A stretch of 64,000 nucleotides of DNA from NCBI GenBank assembly GCA_014281115.1, contig JACONQ010000009.1, forward strand, positions 2,542,001-2,606,000, written 5' to 3'. Within the stretch, counting starts at the first letter, position 1, and each line of letters begins with the position of its first letter. The DNA is from Laburnicola sp. R22_1. Lineage: Eukaryota > Ascomycota > Dothideomycetes > Pleosporales > Didymosphaeriaceae. The notes beneath the pieces were generated by a model, which worked only from the letters and a program-made list of their open reading frames with translations, did no database searches and was not told where the DNA came from. The position numbers and the translations under genes were made by a program. Shown here piece after piece: positions 1 to 10,671 of the stretch.

Positions 1-1541
1 AGAAGCCTTGCTGCTCCACTCGCTCCGAGCATTCGTAACATCGGCCACGCGCGTGCCGCGTGTATGAAGAGCTGGCGTAGATGACAGGCAGTAGCTGGTC
101 GCCTTGAGAGTATGTAGGTTCATGTATGCACGCGGTAGCTGAGGGCAAAAGTCTAGTTGCTGTCAAGGCATCGCGGCCGTCGTCGCAGCTTCACATTGTA
201 GCTTCACATCGTAGAACCTCTACGACAGACAGGTCAGCGCCGTCTGCGATCTATGGCACCATGCGGACGCGTAGATAGCTCTGCCTCGCGTCACGGTAGA
301 CATAAACACACGCAGCAAACAGCATCAACACCGCTTCAAGCCGTAGACACTATACCACAGTCACAACATCACAAGCAGTTCAAAAGCATATCAAATCAAT
401 AGTGTACATGAATGAATGAATCAATCAATCAATAAATTCCTAAACTATTCTTCTCAACGATGCTTGCCCCTGCCACCGCAAGACACAGTGACCAACTCCA
501 AACGTTGATGGCCTCCTAGAAGAATCCCCTACGCCCGCCTAATCTTTCCTAACCCCGCAGACCCTTCTCGCCGATGCTTGCTCCCACCCGACGCAAAGCA
601 CAGTGACGCCCACCAGGTGCCGAAGCTATGGCAGCCCCCTAGAAGAGTTCTAAGAAGAGGGAAAGAGGGACCGAGGGCAGCGGGTTTATATAGGGCGCGC
701 GGGCGCGCAGGGGCCCCCTCGCTTAGGGGGCGCTAGAGGCTAGCGTGGGAGCGTAGGGCGGTGGGGGACCATGGGGAGGTGAATGTTAGGCTGGAAAGCG
801 GGTGTGGCTGGGGGCGGAAGGTGGCTGGTGGAAGGGCGTGGAAGGGCGAGGAAGGGCGTGGAATACTAGAGGAGGTGGGAAGTGCATGTTCCCGTGGGTG
901 GGTGTTGCATTATGCGTTTCGCGCGTGAGCTGGGGTGTGAATGGCTCGGCACGTGATTTATCAACATTCACCGTACATTTCTGTAACATTCTACGCCAAC
1001 AAGCTGCACAGTCAGACTCTGGTAGTCCGAAAAATGGTATCGTATTGCATATCGATTCATAAAATCGGCTTCATCCACTCTCCGCCTCCAACACTGTGAT
1101 TGCAGCAATGCATAACAGCATTTTCTTCAACACCGCCACGACATCATATTCCTGCAGCTTAAGATACATATCTGTATTTCATTCAACATAAGCGAACAGA
1201 TTGTTTACAGATGTCCGCGAAACCTAATATGCTCATACATAGTACGTGTTCCTCACAATTACAAACATAGCGACCTTTTCCAACGCGCTCTTCTATCTCA
1301 TTCTCATACTATCACACCTCCCCGACAGCAAAGTCTGACATTCCAGCCAGACACTCAAACTCAGCATAGCGATATGCGCTCCCAGTACAGCGTGCAGCTT
1401 CGACAGCATTCGCTCCTCCCCTCTAAATGAAAGCTTGCCTACGTACCCATAACCTGGCCATCTTCTTCACATACCCTTCACGCGCAAATCCAACAACCAC
1501 ACCACCTCATACCACAACCACGCATCCCCATCCAGCAACAC
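1..1541. other. Gene-free stretch
   Basis: I see no supported gene here. The only structure is a GC-rich block near 690-735 and a short imperfect repeat of the 10-base unit GGAAGGGCGT at about 832-862. The short open frames have no family signature, no good start context and compositional bias only. Confidence 0.5.
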
Positions 1542-1606
1542 ACTCCCAAATGCAATTCACACTCCCAAATGCAACTCACACTCCCAAATGCAACTCACAC
1601 TCCCAA
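1542..1606. repeat. 19-bp tandem repeat, about 3.4 copies
   Basis: The unit ACTCCCAAATGCAACTCAC starts at 1542, 1561 and 1580, with a partial fourth copy at 1599. The first copy differs by one C/T. It lies about 160 bases upstream of the small frame at 1763 and inside a purine-poor CA/CC-rich tract. Confidence 0.9.
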
Positions 1607-1762
1607 CCCCAGCACCCACCCACATATATAATCCCTCCACAACCCCATATCCATCCTCCACCACCAAAACCAACCAAAACAACTAAAGCAACTATCCAAA
1701 AGCCATCCAATAACAAAGCCAACCAAACCATCCAACCAAAATCACACCACCCCAAAAAAACC

Positions 1763-2014
1763 ATGACCAAAAACACACCCTACGCCTACCAGCCCAGCAA
1801 CCCCTACTCAGTCCGCAACACCGCCCGCGCCCAGGATGGTAAAAAACCTATTAACAAGTACGGCCCGCACCATCACCCGAGTCCGGGAGAGGGATCAGGG
1901 AGTCGCGGCGTGCAGGGGAGTTCGCCGCATGGGTCGGCCAAGGCGAATGGGTGGTGGGCGAATAGGGGGAATTGGGAGAAGGGGAGTTGGGGTGGAGGTG
2001 GAGGGGGGAAGTAA
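1763..2014 (+). CDS. Small Gly/His-rich hypothetical protein
   Basis: This is an 83-residue frame whose ATG sits in a strong fungal start context (AAAACCATGACC). The product is polar: an N-terminal part with YQPSNPYSV, a His/Ser/Gly-rich middle (GPHHHPSPGEGSGSRG) and a Trp/Gly-rich end finishing in a run of glycines. The same frame stays open for another 112 codons upstream, but that part is Pro/Thr/His low-complexity sequence over the tandem repeat, so I prefer the internal ATG. I recognise no family, signal peptide or membrane segment. It could be a small stress- or surface-related protein, or not a gene at all. Confidence 0.3.
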   Translation: MTKNTPYAYQPSNPYSVRNTARAQDGKKPINKYGPHHHPSPGEGSGSRGVQGSSPHGSAKANGWWANRGNWEKGSWGGGGGGK

Positions 2015-2766
2015 GGTGGTGGAGTGAGTTGACGTGTAACGAGGAAGGCGGCTGTCTGTCGCTGGTCGATGGGCGGGCAGGTCTGACTGAGTAGGGACAG
2101 AGGGAAGCGGCTGTCGCTGGTCGATAGCAGGGAGCGAGTGCAGGGTATGTAGGCGTCTGGCATGGGTGGAGCGGGCTTCATCTGCCTTTGTAGGAGTGAA
2201 TGTGAACTTCGTACTCGGCTGGTTTTGGGGTTTTCGTGAAATTTGTAGTGGATGTGGCCTTGGACTTGAAATGTTTCTTGGGTTCTTTGCATGTCATCTG
2301 ATCAATACCTCAGCGTGAAAAGAGTCGATTGGAACGCGATACGGGGAATTTTCAGCAACGATGACCTTGCGGGCGAATGCAACTTCGGCTTTCTAATGGC
2401 TAGTGGGTACGCCTGGGATACCTTAGTGGCTGGCTTTGAACGCTTTTCCTCGGTTTTCTGCCTTACCAATGTCTTTGAATAATGCACTCTGCGTGACCAA
2501 GTTCACTTTCCCTCTGAGTAAGAACACCCGTTATGGCTTCGACACGAGAGCGGCGTGGGTCCTTGACGACCTCGTCGACATGGTCAAGTATATCATTCCG
2601 CTGCAACTTCTCCCGTGCCATTGCGTCTGCTACAGGCTGGTTGAATCCGAGAGTGCCGCTCGCTGTCATATCAAAGCTGCCGGCGATGGTGCAAGAGCAC
2701 GAGGCTAACCTTGGAAGTGCCACCCCAAGACAACTTCTAGTGCAGCTGCAGGACACGAATCCTTGG
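2015..2766. other. No gene recognised
   Basis: Intergenic sequence with only short overlapping open frames. A short segment containing GCGGCTGTC and GCTGGTCGAT occurs twice, near 2048 and 2108. Nothing else stands out. Confidence 0.4.
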
Positions 2767-3000
2767 ACAGGCCGCGCACGTATCATGGATCCTGGGGTAA
2801 CACAGCCCTGGTGTATCTTCAAACTCCGGTGCTGCGCTTTCCGTGGGCATCGGTGCCGCCGGCTAGGTAGTACAGCCACAAGACAGGTGCTTGTAAACAG
2901 GCCGCGTACGTATCATGTATCCTGGGGTAACACAGCCACAGTATATCTCCAGACTCCGGTGTTGTACTTTTCATAGGAATCGGTGCCACCGGTCGGGCAT
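2767..3000. repeat. 130-bp direct tandem duplication
   Basis: A segment beginning ACAGGCCGCGCACGTATCAT at 2767 recurs at 2897 with a 130-base period and extends to about 3000. The copies differ mainly by C/T and G/A changes (for example GCGCACG versus GCGTACG). Each copy contains TCCTGGGGTAACACAG, the terminal motif of the dispersed elements annotated at 5.7 and 8.2 kb. Confidence 0.85.
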
Positions 3001-3100
3001 TTTCTGGCGTGAGTACAGCGCTCATCGTGGGAGTGAAGGTACGGCACGTTCGTAGTGAGGGCGGCTCCTATTAAGACATGTCAGCTTGGTCTAATTAACA

Positions 3101-3124
3101 GGAACTGTGTTACCCCGCGATACG
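3101..3124. repeat. Inverted copy of the TATCC..GGTAACAC terminal motif
   Basis: GAACTGTGTTACCCCGCGAT is the reverse complement, with few mismatches, of the TATCCTGGGGTAACACAG motif present in both copies of the 130-bp duplication just upstream. It is probably the end of an old inverted-repeat element. No matching right end was found. Confidence 0.5.
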
Positions 3125-3553
3125 TGATCAGCAGCTGGCTGCGCAGGCTCCACGGTAATATCCTCGCTGCATGATGCTGCCTCGCTGCACTCCGTCCAGG
3201 TGCCTGCAACGTCTACAGCAACTGCTGCCAGCTAATTTACAGCGAACTCTAGCCTCAATGACATCATATGCGCGATTTACAGCCCCGGCGCCCTTTGGAC
3301 ATCTATTCACCTTGACTTCACCAAGGAAGACGGCGCCTGCTCCTGCCTTCACCCTCGCAATAGCGTCGCACGTGATGGCGCTAGCGCGGCCTGCTCTTTC
3401 CTACAAACAGCGTCTGCCCACGACGAAAACTCTGCTCCTCACCTCACCTGCCGCGCAGCCTCTTCTGACAACCGCCCCGCGCACATCGCATCTCTTTCTT
3501 CAAAGCCAACCCTGCGCCCCTCGTCTCTCTTCACAGCCACCGTCCGATATGTC

Positions 3554-4132
3554 ATGCCTCCGAGAACCGCCAACTTCTATCAGCGGAGAGGACCAGCAGT
3601 CAAGCATTTCAACGAAGCCGCCGTCAATGCCCGCAAGTACGGCACGAGTGCTTTTTTCGACTTGTTCCTGTGTGTTGTCACCTTTGCTTCACACTACTAC
3701 TGCACCCGTGACTGCGGCGCCCGCCATTGGGCTTTGGCTCCGGACGAGATTCGATGGATGATTTTCCTTGGGGCTACCGACTTCGTCATCGAGTATCTCG
3801 ATTGTTACATCACCACAGCCGGCCACAAGGACTGGGCCTACGGGAAGGACCGAGTGACCCACGCCCAGACCAACGACCCGGTGATTCACGACAAAGTTCC
3901 ACGAGTCATGCACGGCATTCAATGCCCGCGCCAGCCACCTGGGGCTGTCGCCGAAGGCCCACGCTCTTGGCCGCAAGGCACCCGCCCGCCTGTCGACCTG
4001 ACCCCCCAGCAATGGGCTCAGGCCCGGGACCTGTATGAGCGTGCACGCCAGGAGGATCCGACCATGCCAGAGATCGATCCGAACGACTGGGCCTTCTGGG
4101 ACGAGGAAGACGAAGAAGAGGATGAGCCCTAG
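3554..4132 (+). CDS. Hypothetical protein with acidic C-terminus
   Basis: A 192-residue frame starts at an ATG in moderate context (GTCATGCC). The N-terminal half contains a moderately hydrophobic stretch (about residues 33-62, FDLFLCVVTFASHYYC then WMIFLGATDFVIEYL). The C-terminal half is Pro/Gln-rich and charged and ends in a strongly acidic tail (FWDEEDEEEDEP). I recognise no family. A second open frame overlaps it from 3171 in another phase, but that one has the Ser/Thr/Pro composition expected of a shadow. The pattern suggests a real protein, but homology would have to confirm it. Confidence 0.4.
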   Translation: MPPRTANFYQRRGPAVKHFNEAAVNARKYGTSAFFDLFLCVVTFASHYYCTRDCGARHWALAPDEIRWMIFLGATDFVIEYLDCYITTAGHKDWAYGKDRVTHAQTNDPVIHDKVPRVMHGIQCPRQPPGAVAEGPRSWPQGTRPPVDLTPQQWAQARDLYERARQEDPTMPEIDPNDWAFWDEEDEEEDEP

Positions 4133-4486
4133 AGCAGCAAAGCCTCCAAAGCCCTCGTCTTCTACTCCTGCTTATATCTTTCAACAGCTGTCTTTGTTCC
4201 TTCTCTCCACTCCATCCTGTCTGCCTTTCTGATTTCAAATGTACACCCCATCACCAAAAGTGTTTCTATGTTTCTCAATGCCTTTGTAACATACCATCAT
4301 GTCTCTCAGGTACACAGCCAATATTTGCGGTAGTGTAGGGTTCTGAAATGGAAAGCTTCTCATTCAACAATCATGGTGCAAGTGATGACTCTAACAGTGT
4401 ATTGATACGTGCTTCTTGTGCATTAGAAAGCATGCTTGATACTCACTTCTTAGATGCTTGATATGTGCTTCTTATAAGCAAAAAAG
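4133..4486. other. Intergenic, AT-richer; left arm of an inverted repeat
   Basis: No gene seen. From about 4408 it contains GTGCTTCTTGTGC, CTCACTTCTTAGATG and GTGCTTCTTATA, which are reverse complements of units in the minisatellite immediately to the right. Confidence 0.5.
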
Positions 4487-4593
4487 AAGCGCATAAAAAG
4501 CGTATAAAAAGCGTATAAGAAGCGCACAAGAAGTGTATAAGAAGCGTATAAGAAGCGTATAGGAAGCGCACAAGAAGCGAGCAAGAAGTGAGC
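4487..4593. repeat. 11-bp minisatellite (AAGCGTATAAG)
   Basis: About ten head-to-tail units of 11 bases. The consensus is AAGCGTATAAG, with variants AAGCGCACAAG, AAGTGTATAAG and AAGCGAGCAAG. It faces inverted partial units at about 4408-4480, so the two blocks could pair as an imperfect hairpin. Confidence 0.85.
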
Positions 4594-5696
4594 ATCAATC
4601 ATCTGACATGGTTAGACAACTACTGGCGGAGAAGTGAGCTCCTTCTGTGTTTCGGCGCTTTCTCTTCGATGTTGGGACTTCGATGGGGCCATCTCCGGCT
4701 GCGCGCTCCTCCGAAGTTAGGACTACGATATGACTTCCTACGGGAGTACACTCTGGTTAGTCACATCCATAGCAGGGCACAAGAAGATTCACCCGTTATC
4801 TTGTCCACCATGCACCTGTTGGCAGCCGCCTGGAGCTATGGCGAGGGGAGTGTGTGCCTAAGCTCCACCTCTTTGCGGTGTATTGCAACTAAACACGTTG
4901 GTCGTAAATATGGGTTTGTACGTCTACGTTCCCTCGGACAAGCTGATGACGTCCATAGAAAAGGAGCGGGTCGCAGTAGGAAAGCCGCAAAGAGCTAGGA
5001 CTATTGGCGCCTGCCTCGAGCTCACAGAGTGGCATGGTAACCTATGGTATTGTGGTAAAGCGCGACAAAAAGGCTGCAGAAGAATTGTCGGTTGTGGACG
5101 CTAAGAAGGATAGCGTATATATACGATCTTTTTAATTCTTATGCGGGTATAAGATGTTAGAGGCGGCGAGGGTAAGGGTTACTAGATAGGTTGCAGATTT
5201 TTGCGCATCGTAGCTAAAGGCGCGAACGGCACATGTGCACCTGGGTGAGTTGAGTTGAGGTGGATACAGGGTGTATGCTTTAGCACTCACTACTGCGTCC
5301 GTTTTTTGATTGAGTCGGTATATCCGCAATAAGTATGGGGCTTTGGCTGGTGGAATATTGCATCCCTGCTTTGGTACGGCTTTGCGCATCATCTAGATGG
5401 CGCGAGACCACAGATACATCTTCTACACCGGACCCTCAGGAAGTATTGAGGTGTAGGTGTTTTGCTTGTTTTGACACAGGTCATCCACAGTGGCTCTAGA
5501 TCGTGTAATTTATTCCCTCTGCAACAGCGAGTGCTGCGAACTCCCTGACTAGCTTTGAAACCATTGTCAATTCTCGCGACGAGCGAAAAGTGGCCTGCCT
5601 TTGGACATGGACTTGCAAACGGTCTCTATCGTATCACTGCCTTGAAATATCTCGGCGTAGGAGAATCGCCTCTGGGCTGACGAACAAACGGTCGTA
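4594..5696. other. No gene recognised
   Basis: A 136-codon open frame spans 4588-4998, but it has no family signature and its sequence looks non-coding. The rest of the stretch (to 5696) has only short frames. Confidence 0.35.
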
Positions 5697-5700
5697 CAGT

Positions 5701-5985
5701 GACTGTGTTACCCCAGGATAAGGAATACCAAGGGCGACTGTACTTCGACTTTTGTCTTGTAGCTGTATATTATTGCAGAGGCTTTGCTGTTGGCGGTGCT
5801 GCATATGACCACGGGCTCTGCTCCTGTGCGCTAAGTGTTGCGGCGAAGTTAAAGTACTTTGTGATCTTGCGATCTTTCACGGTGAAGTGTTTGCATAGTA
5901 GCGATATGTTAAGCCACAGCTGCTAGATAAAGTAATGTCTATTCAGGCTTTGTCTTGCTTATCCTGGAGTAATGCATAGTACTTT
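5701..5985. mobile_element. MITE-like non-autonomous element, copy A
   Basis: The ends carry inverted repeats: TTACCCCAGGATAAG at 5708-5722 and its complement CTTATCCTGGAGTAA at 5958-5972 (14 of 15 match), followed by a less perfect extension including AGTACT. The interior has no convincing gene. It aligns with a second copy at about 8165-8535; shared blocks include GACC.CA..G.CTGCTCCTG and AAGTACTTTGTGATCT. The size (about 285 bp), inverted ends and lack of coding sequence fit a miniature inverted-repeat element. No target duplication was clear, so the class is open. Confidence 0.6.
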
Positions 5986-6622
5986 AGCGTTCATTGTTGG
6001 GGTTTTGGAAGACGTTTGCTAGAGGTGGGGTGGCTTTGAAGGGAATAAATAGTGGCTGTTGTCAAGTTCTGGACTGTGCTGGTGGGGTGTGTTGTGCGTA
6101 TCTAGAAGATGAACAAGGAGACAACATTGAAGGTGCTGGAGTGGACGAAACTCCCTGGTCTCTTTTGAGCCTGAACCTACTCAGAAAGAATGCAATGGTC
6201 GAGCTGATAGATATAGATTACCTTAAAGAAAAACAACGAAGAAAATTCATTATTTACTGCGTGTAAGAAATAATGTTAAATTTTATATAAAAGAATGCAA
6301 AGGTAAGTACCGGTAGTTCTGTGCTGTCGTATCTATGGCTCGTTGTCATGTGATCGGTCATTTTTCAATTGTCGCGTTATGCTTCGGCTCCTACCTACAA
6401 TCCATCCCTATTGCGCCTTCTTTTTGATTTAGTTACGCTATTAAGTCTTATAATCTGTAAAAGGTTGAGTTGGCTATGAACAGATGAATGGACGAAAAGC
6501 GTAGTTCGGTACTCTAGTGCTTATTGGACTTGCGTGTATACCGTAGCGCCAAGCCTCCAATCTCCCGACGAAATACCCTGGTTAGCTCGACGTCACCCCG
6601 CCACGCCGACCCAGTCAACCCC
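5986..6622. other. Intergenic, between dispersed element and broken F-box-like gene
   Basis: A 90-codon frame at 5994-6266 has no recognisable features. The tract around 6250-6480 is AT-rich. I see no supported gene. Confidence 0.4.
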
Positions 6623-7904
6623 ATGGCCGACACCTCTCCCAATGGCCAGTCTATTCTCCATTGTCCTGGACCTACTCTTGCCTACCTCTTGAGCTCAAAT
6701 CTCGCTCCAGTCCAGAAGAACATCCTCTCGTACCTAGGGCCCGTCGAAGTTGCTGCCCTGAAATGTACCGCCAAAACTTTCGCCGACATGGCGGATACCC
6801 TCCAAGCCACATCCTTCAATATCAACTTGTGGCTGTCGGCTTTCTTCAGCGACCCTGTAAAGTTCCGACAGCTTCAAGCCAAGTGGAACGCTCTAATCGC
6901 TGGGAACTTCGCGGCAGCCTTCTTCGGATGTCCTTTCCCGTGGAACGAGGGTATGAGGCTTTACATCCCCACGGTGAAGAAGTCGAAAGTAAAAAAATAC
7001 CTACGAGCCCAAGGATATACGCGTGACCGGGTCGGGAGAATTTATCGGAAACGCAATTCGGCTGGGGTCGCACTGGAAATCGGTGTAAAGGCGGCAAGCC
7101 CATTGCCACTTAAAATACTTCCTTGTCCAAGCTAATACTACCGCGGGCATGAGCTTTATTACGTGGAACAAAGCATATTCGTTATTCCCGGCTAGCACGT
7201 TTGGGAGGAACGAAGATTACCTGTTGCGAAATTACGACCACGAGCGCAGGGAAATGTCTGAGCAGGGTTACAAGCTGAAATGCATAGCAGATTACGAACG
7301 CACTAAAAAGTATCTCGAAGCTCCCCGTCGAATCGGTGACAGCAAGACATGGGTTATTGATCTAGACACGACAGGCGTAGCCCTCGACGCCACGCATGAT
7401 CCACTTATCGAAATCATCACTTTTAGATTATGGGGTCGTGGCCGCTTCCCCAATGGCAGCTCCTGCACCAGGGACTGCATAGGATATCCAGTAGAAATTA
7501 CCTAGGCAGTACTAAAGTACAGTTATATAATCATGCATGTGGCAAGGACCAGTATAACCCAAGAAAGAGAAGCCGACGCCACTAAACAGTATTTCGAGAA
7601 AATCGACCGGATAACAGCGCGTTTGTGGGCCTACACTGTTACCGAGTTGTGGAAGTTGCCCGAGGAGCAGCGGCCCGTGCAGTACCGTCAGGGTCCGATT
7701 TGGCTGGCTCGTATGCGGGGGGATCCGTGTCGGCACCATCTTCCGCTTCCATATAATTCGAGATGCCATGGAAAGACGCCGTCCAAGTTCTTCGGAGACG
7801 CAAAGATTCCCGACTCGTGGACCTTCTATGACAATGAAGTGGTTGACGCTTTGAAGGACGCTTGGGTGGAGCTAGAGCAAGATCTGAGGGAGGAGGAGTG
7901 AGCA
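6623..7904 (+). pseudogene. Broken F-box-like / putative nucleotidyltransferase-like gene
   Basis: The reading frame starts at an ATG in good context (CCCCATGGCC). Residues about 30-60 (NILSYLGPVEVAALKCTAKTF) resemble an F-box-like leucine-rich segment. They are followed by AGNFAAAFFG and W-N-E-G-M-R-LYI, a pattern known to me from fungal proteins in which an F-box-like region precedes a nucleotidyltransferase-like fold; that assignment is inference. Two breaks are visible. The A-run at 7112-7115 is one base too long: removing one A continues PLPLKYFLVQANTTAG into the frame at 7149. There is also an in-frame TAG at 7503-7505, after which the same frame continues to 7901. It lies between two related dispersed elements. 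No introns are needed to explain it. Confidence 0.6.
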
Positions 7905-8164
7905 AGCGACGGCCCGCGTTCCGCGATGAGAATGCACAATGAGAAGGTGATCGCGGCGATGGGGCATGTAGTACGGGCGAGCTTTCCCATCTTTCGGGGC
8001 GTTCTGTTTGTGGTGGGAATTTGAGGGAATGACTGGACAGACATCAGCTTGAAAGCGGCCATGGCATGGTTGCTAGGTTCGGGGATGGAATAGAAGACTT
8101 ATCGGGCAGTGTTGAGGCAATATTCTTCGCTCCCACACTATGACTTAAAATCTGCATGCGTCGT
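7905..8164. other. Intergenic
   Basis: Only short frames on both strands; no gene supported. Confidence 0.4.
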
Positions 8165-8535
8165 CGGCGTACCAAGTCCAAGTTGCAGGTTGCATGATAA
8201 TTGTGGGAACAGGGTCGTCGAAAATCGTCGACAGCACTGCGTATGACCCACAGCGTCTGCTCCTGAGCGCCGAGAGTTGCGTCGACCTCGAAGTACTTTG
8301 TGATCTCGGGATCTTTCTCGGTGAGGTGCTTCTACCACATTTGGCAAAGAACCCATCAAGCGCAGCTGTGAAAACGTTCCTATGCGTACGAGCAAACATC
8401 GCCCACGGATTCCTCAGCCAGTAATGTAGGAGATGACCAGACCGCCTATCGCAAAGCCTTCAGCTAAATGGTCAGCGTACATTTACCATTTATAGTTGTA
8501 TTACCTATCCTAGGGTAACACACAGTACTTAGACT
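8165..8535. mobile_element. MITE-like non-autonomous element, copy B (degraded)
   Basis: The interior aligns with copy A at 5.7 kb (TATGACCCACAG.GTCTGCTCCTGAGCG; AAGTACTTTGTGATCTCGGG). It ends at 8505-8530 with TATCCTAGGGTAACACACAG then TACTT, matching the right end of copy A. The left terminal repeat is not recognisable, so the left boundary is approximate. The two copies bracket the broken gene at 6.6-7.9 kb in direct orientation. Confidence 0.55.
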
Positions 8536-9004
8536 TCTGTCCTATGAGTCTTGTAAAGGCCTCCCGAATTATCATCGCACCACCTGATGCCGTAGAGCAA
8601 CTGCATCGCTCCCCGTTTCGCGCTCGAAGGCATAATTTTCCCACTGCTACCGAGGGAGTTGAAAACGGCCGCTGGCTGTATGGACTGTTCTGGCATGGGG
8701 AATGAGGGATGTAGGAAAAGGCCGGCAAAGCCCACTAAAGGCATGAAATCAGAGGGAAGCCGTCTCTCCCATGAAGCAGCTTCCTGTCCGAGGCAAGAGC
8801 ACCGCACGGGACATCCTAGAACCGCTAAAACATGCACGTAAACAAAGCACGCATGGAGAGGTTAAAGTCTTTCATTAGTCTACAATGCAGAGAGACGAGG
8901 CTTGGAAGGCCTGGCATTTGTTCGGATATATACGGTAAAAATCGCTTTTGTGCTAAACAATCGATGGAACCTGTATTGTCTTTGTTCTAAACCGAGAAGT
9001 ACGT
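8536..9004. other. Intergenic
   Basis: No gene supported. Overlapping short frames on both strands at 8510-8840 have no family signature. Confidence 0.35.
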
Positions 9005-9385
9005 CTTCAGCACCGGATGCTGGGGTAGTTTCCAGAAGTCTTCCATGGTCTGGAGCCTGTTCTCGCCGGCAATTGTCAGGACCCAAAAGGTCTCCGCAGC
9101 ATCAACTATGTGCTTTTATTTGCAGGCGGCGCCTCGGGGGCATGCCGTAGCTGCTCCGAAGGTTTCTCTGCACATCACATGCAGAACTTGCTGGTATCTT
9201 CCCAATATCTCGATGCGCACACGTCGTGGAATATGTACGGGACTGGCGACGCCCAGAATCACGAGCACATCACCTACTTTGTAGGCCTCAAGACATACGG
9301 GACATTCTGTATCCCTCTCTGGCAACTGTCTGATGTTCTCCGTGGTGAGTGGGATCCGCACCAGGGCTTCGTATGTCGGGTGCTA
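9005..9385 (-). pseudogene. RING-like zinc finger gene remnant
   Basis: On the minus strand a frame reads PTYEALVRIPLTTENIRQL and then ECPVCLEAYKVGD, a C-P-x-C-L-E-x-Y start typical of RING fingers. Further on are HVMCRETFG and ACPRGAAC with additional Cys/His ligand candidates. The frame hits a TAA just after AACK (about 9116), continues without a stop through about 35 more codons, then ends at a TAG near 9005. Upstream it is closed by a TAG near 9385. It is short, has no intact start and the last ligand pair is unclear, so I call it a remnant. A role in ubiquitin ligation would be the family expectation only. Confidence 0.45.
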
Positions 9386-9489
9386 GCCCGAGGAATGGCA
9401 CGAACTCAATGCCTGGATGGCCTACCGCGGACGAGCCAGACTCTTCGACGTCGTTGTCTGGGTGAAAACGTGAGTTGCGCTACATCTTC

Positions 9490-9775
9490 AAGGTGTGATA
9501 TAGTCCTCTCTTGCCATAGCTTGCCAGCTCCGTGTGCTAAAGAATCCATAGGTCCGTTCCGCGTGTTACGTCAAAGGCTATACGGTGCTGTTGCCTTGTG
9601 TGGTGATTGCTGCTTGCGCAGCCGACCACGTCGTCGAAGGGGCGGTAGTCGTCTGGGTGTTGCCAGGTGCCGGGAGTGTCGCCCCCGGCGCCGAGTTAGG
9701 CGATGTAGTCCTCTCATGTCATTGTTTATGTAGTCCTCTTGTGCAATTGCTTATGTAGTCCTAGTACTTGACTAG
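9490..9775. repeat. About 25-bp repeats with core TRTAGTCCTCT
   Basis: The motif TGTAGTCCTCTCATGTCATT at 9702 is followed head-to-tail by related units at about 9729 and 9754. A related copy with TATAGTCCTCTCTTGCCATA lies at about 9498. Another near-identical copy occurs at about 17,488, beside a fragment related to the neighbouring coiled-coil gene. The block lies at the 3' end of that gene. Confidence 0.6.
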
Positions 9776-10671
9776 GTTCATCGGATGCCACCGGTTGTCC
9801 TCGGAGAGGTTGTACTTGCACTCGCAAGCATTGGCCAACATTCCAGCGAGATATGCTTCCACTTCTGTGAGCCGTAACGCGCGTGATAACGTACCATCCT
9901 GGATGCGCGCTACGAGCTCACTCTTCTTGGAGCGCACTTCACCTTCGGCTGTGCTGCTCGGCGGCGGCTCTCGTGCGGCTGTTCTCAGGAGCTGCGAGGA
10001 CTCCGACCAGGTACTCTGACTAAGGGTGTCCCAGTCTATTTTTGTCGGGTCAATCTTGGTGGCCAGATGTTTAGCGACATGTCGAAGGACGGCTTTGTGC
10101 TGTGCAAGACGTCCGAGGTCGAACGCTCGACCTTCTAGGGCCTTCCGCAGTCTTTTCACGTCAATGTTGGGGCTTGCCAGTAGAGGGGTGGTGAGAATTT
10201 CGTTTGCGCGGGCAGATCGGCGGCTTTGGTGAAGATGTTGTCGATGAAATCGCTCTTTTTGGAGTACTCTTGGCTCAAGTTCTCGGCGAGTGAGGCGTCC
10301 TGGGCGAACTTGTGTCGCGCGGCTTTGAGAGAATCGGCGAGGCCGGCGTTGTCGTCGTTGTGGGCGGCGGCTTTGAGGTTCTTGATGACCCTCTCGGTGG
10401 CTGTGCGCCATTCGGATACCTCCCCATCCCGCCACTCGGCAAACATAGCTGTGAATTCTTGTTGCGTTCCCAGCTGCTGCACGGCTTTCTGTGCTGTCTT
10501 CTTCCACTGTTCGCTCGTTGACTGTGCTATTGACAGCTCCGCCTTGAGCTCAGCGTTGGCGGCGTTTGCTTGAGCCAATTGTAGGCGCAGAACCGCGACC
10601 CTGGGATCTAATGGCTTGGCTGCGTGTGTCAGCGTGATGCCGTCTAACGGAAAGATGTACTAACTGTTCAT
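9761..10671 (-). pseudogene. Coiled-coil hypothetical protein gene, broken
   Basis: Reading the minus strand from an ATG at 10,671 gives MNS, then an in-frame TAG, then YIFPLDGITLTHAAKPLDPR. A long helical region rich in Ala/Glu/Lys/Gln follows (ANAELKAELSIAQ; EQWKKTAQKAVQQLG), probably coiled coil. At about 10,205 the frame shifts by one base. Adding one C to a CCC run would join ADLP to RANEILTTPLLASPNIDVKR. The second part runs to 9761 and ends NRWHPMNLVKY. The continuity of protein-like sequence on both sides of each break argues for a recently decayed or mis-sequenced gene. I do not recognise the family. A paralogous fragment lies at about 17.4 kb. Confidence 0.5.

Noticed and set aside
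3171..3761. 196-codon frame overlapping the hypothetical gene at 3554
   Set aside because: Ser/Thr/Pro-rich composition and an overlap in another phase; the acidic-tailed frame looks more protein-like.
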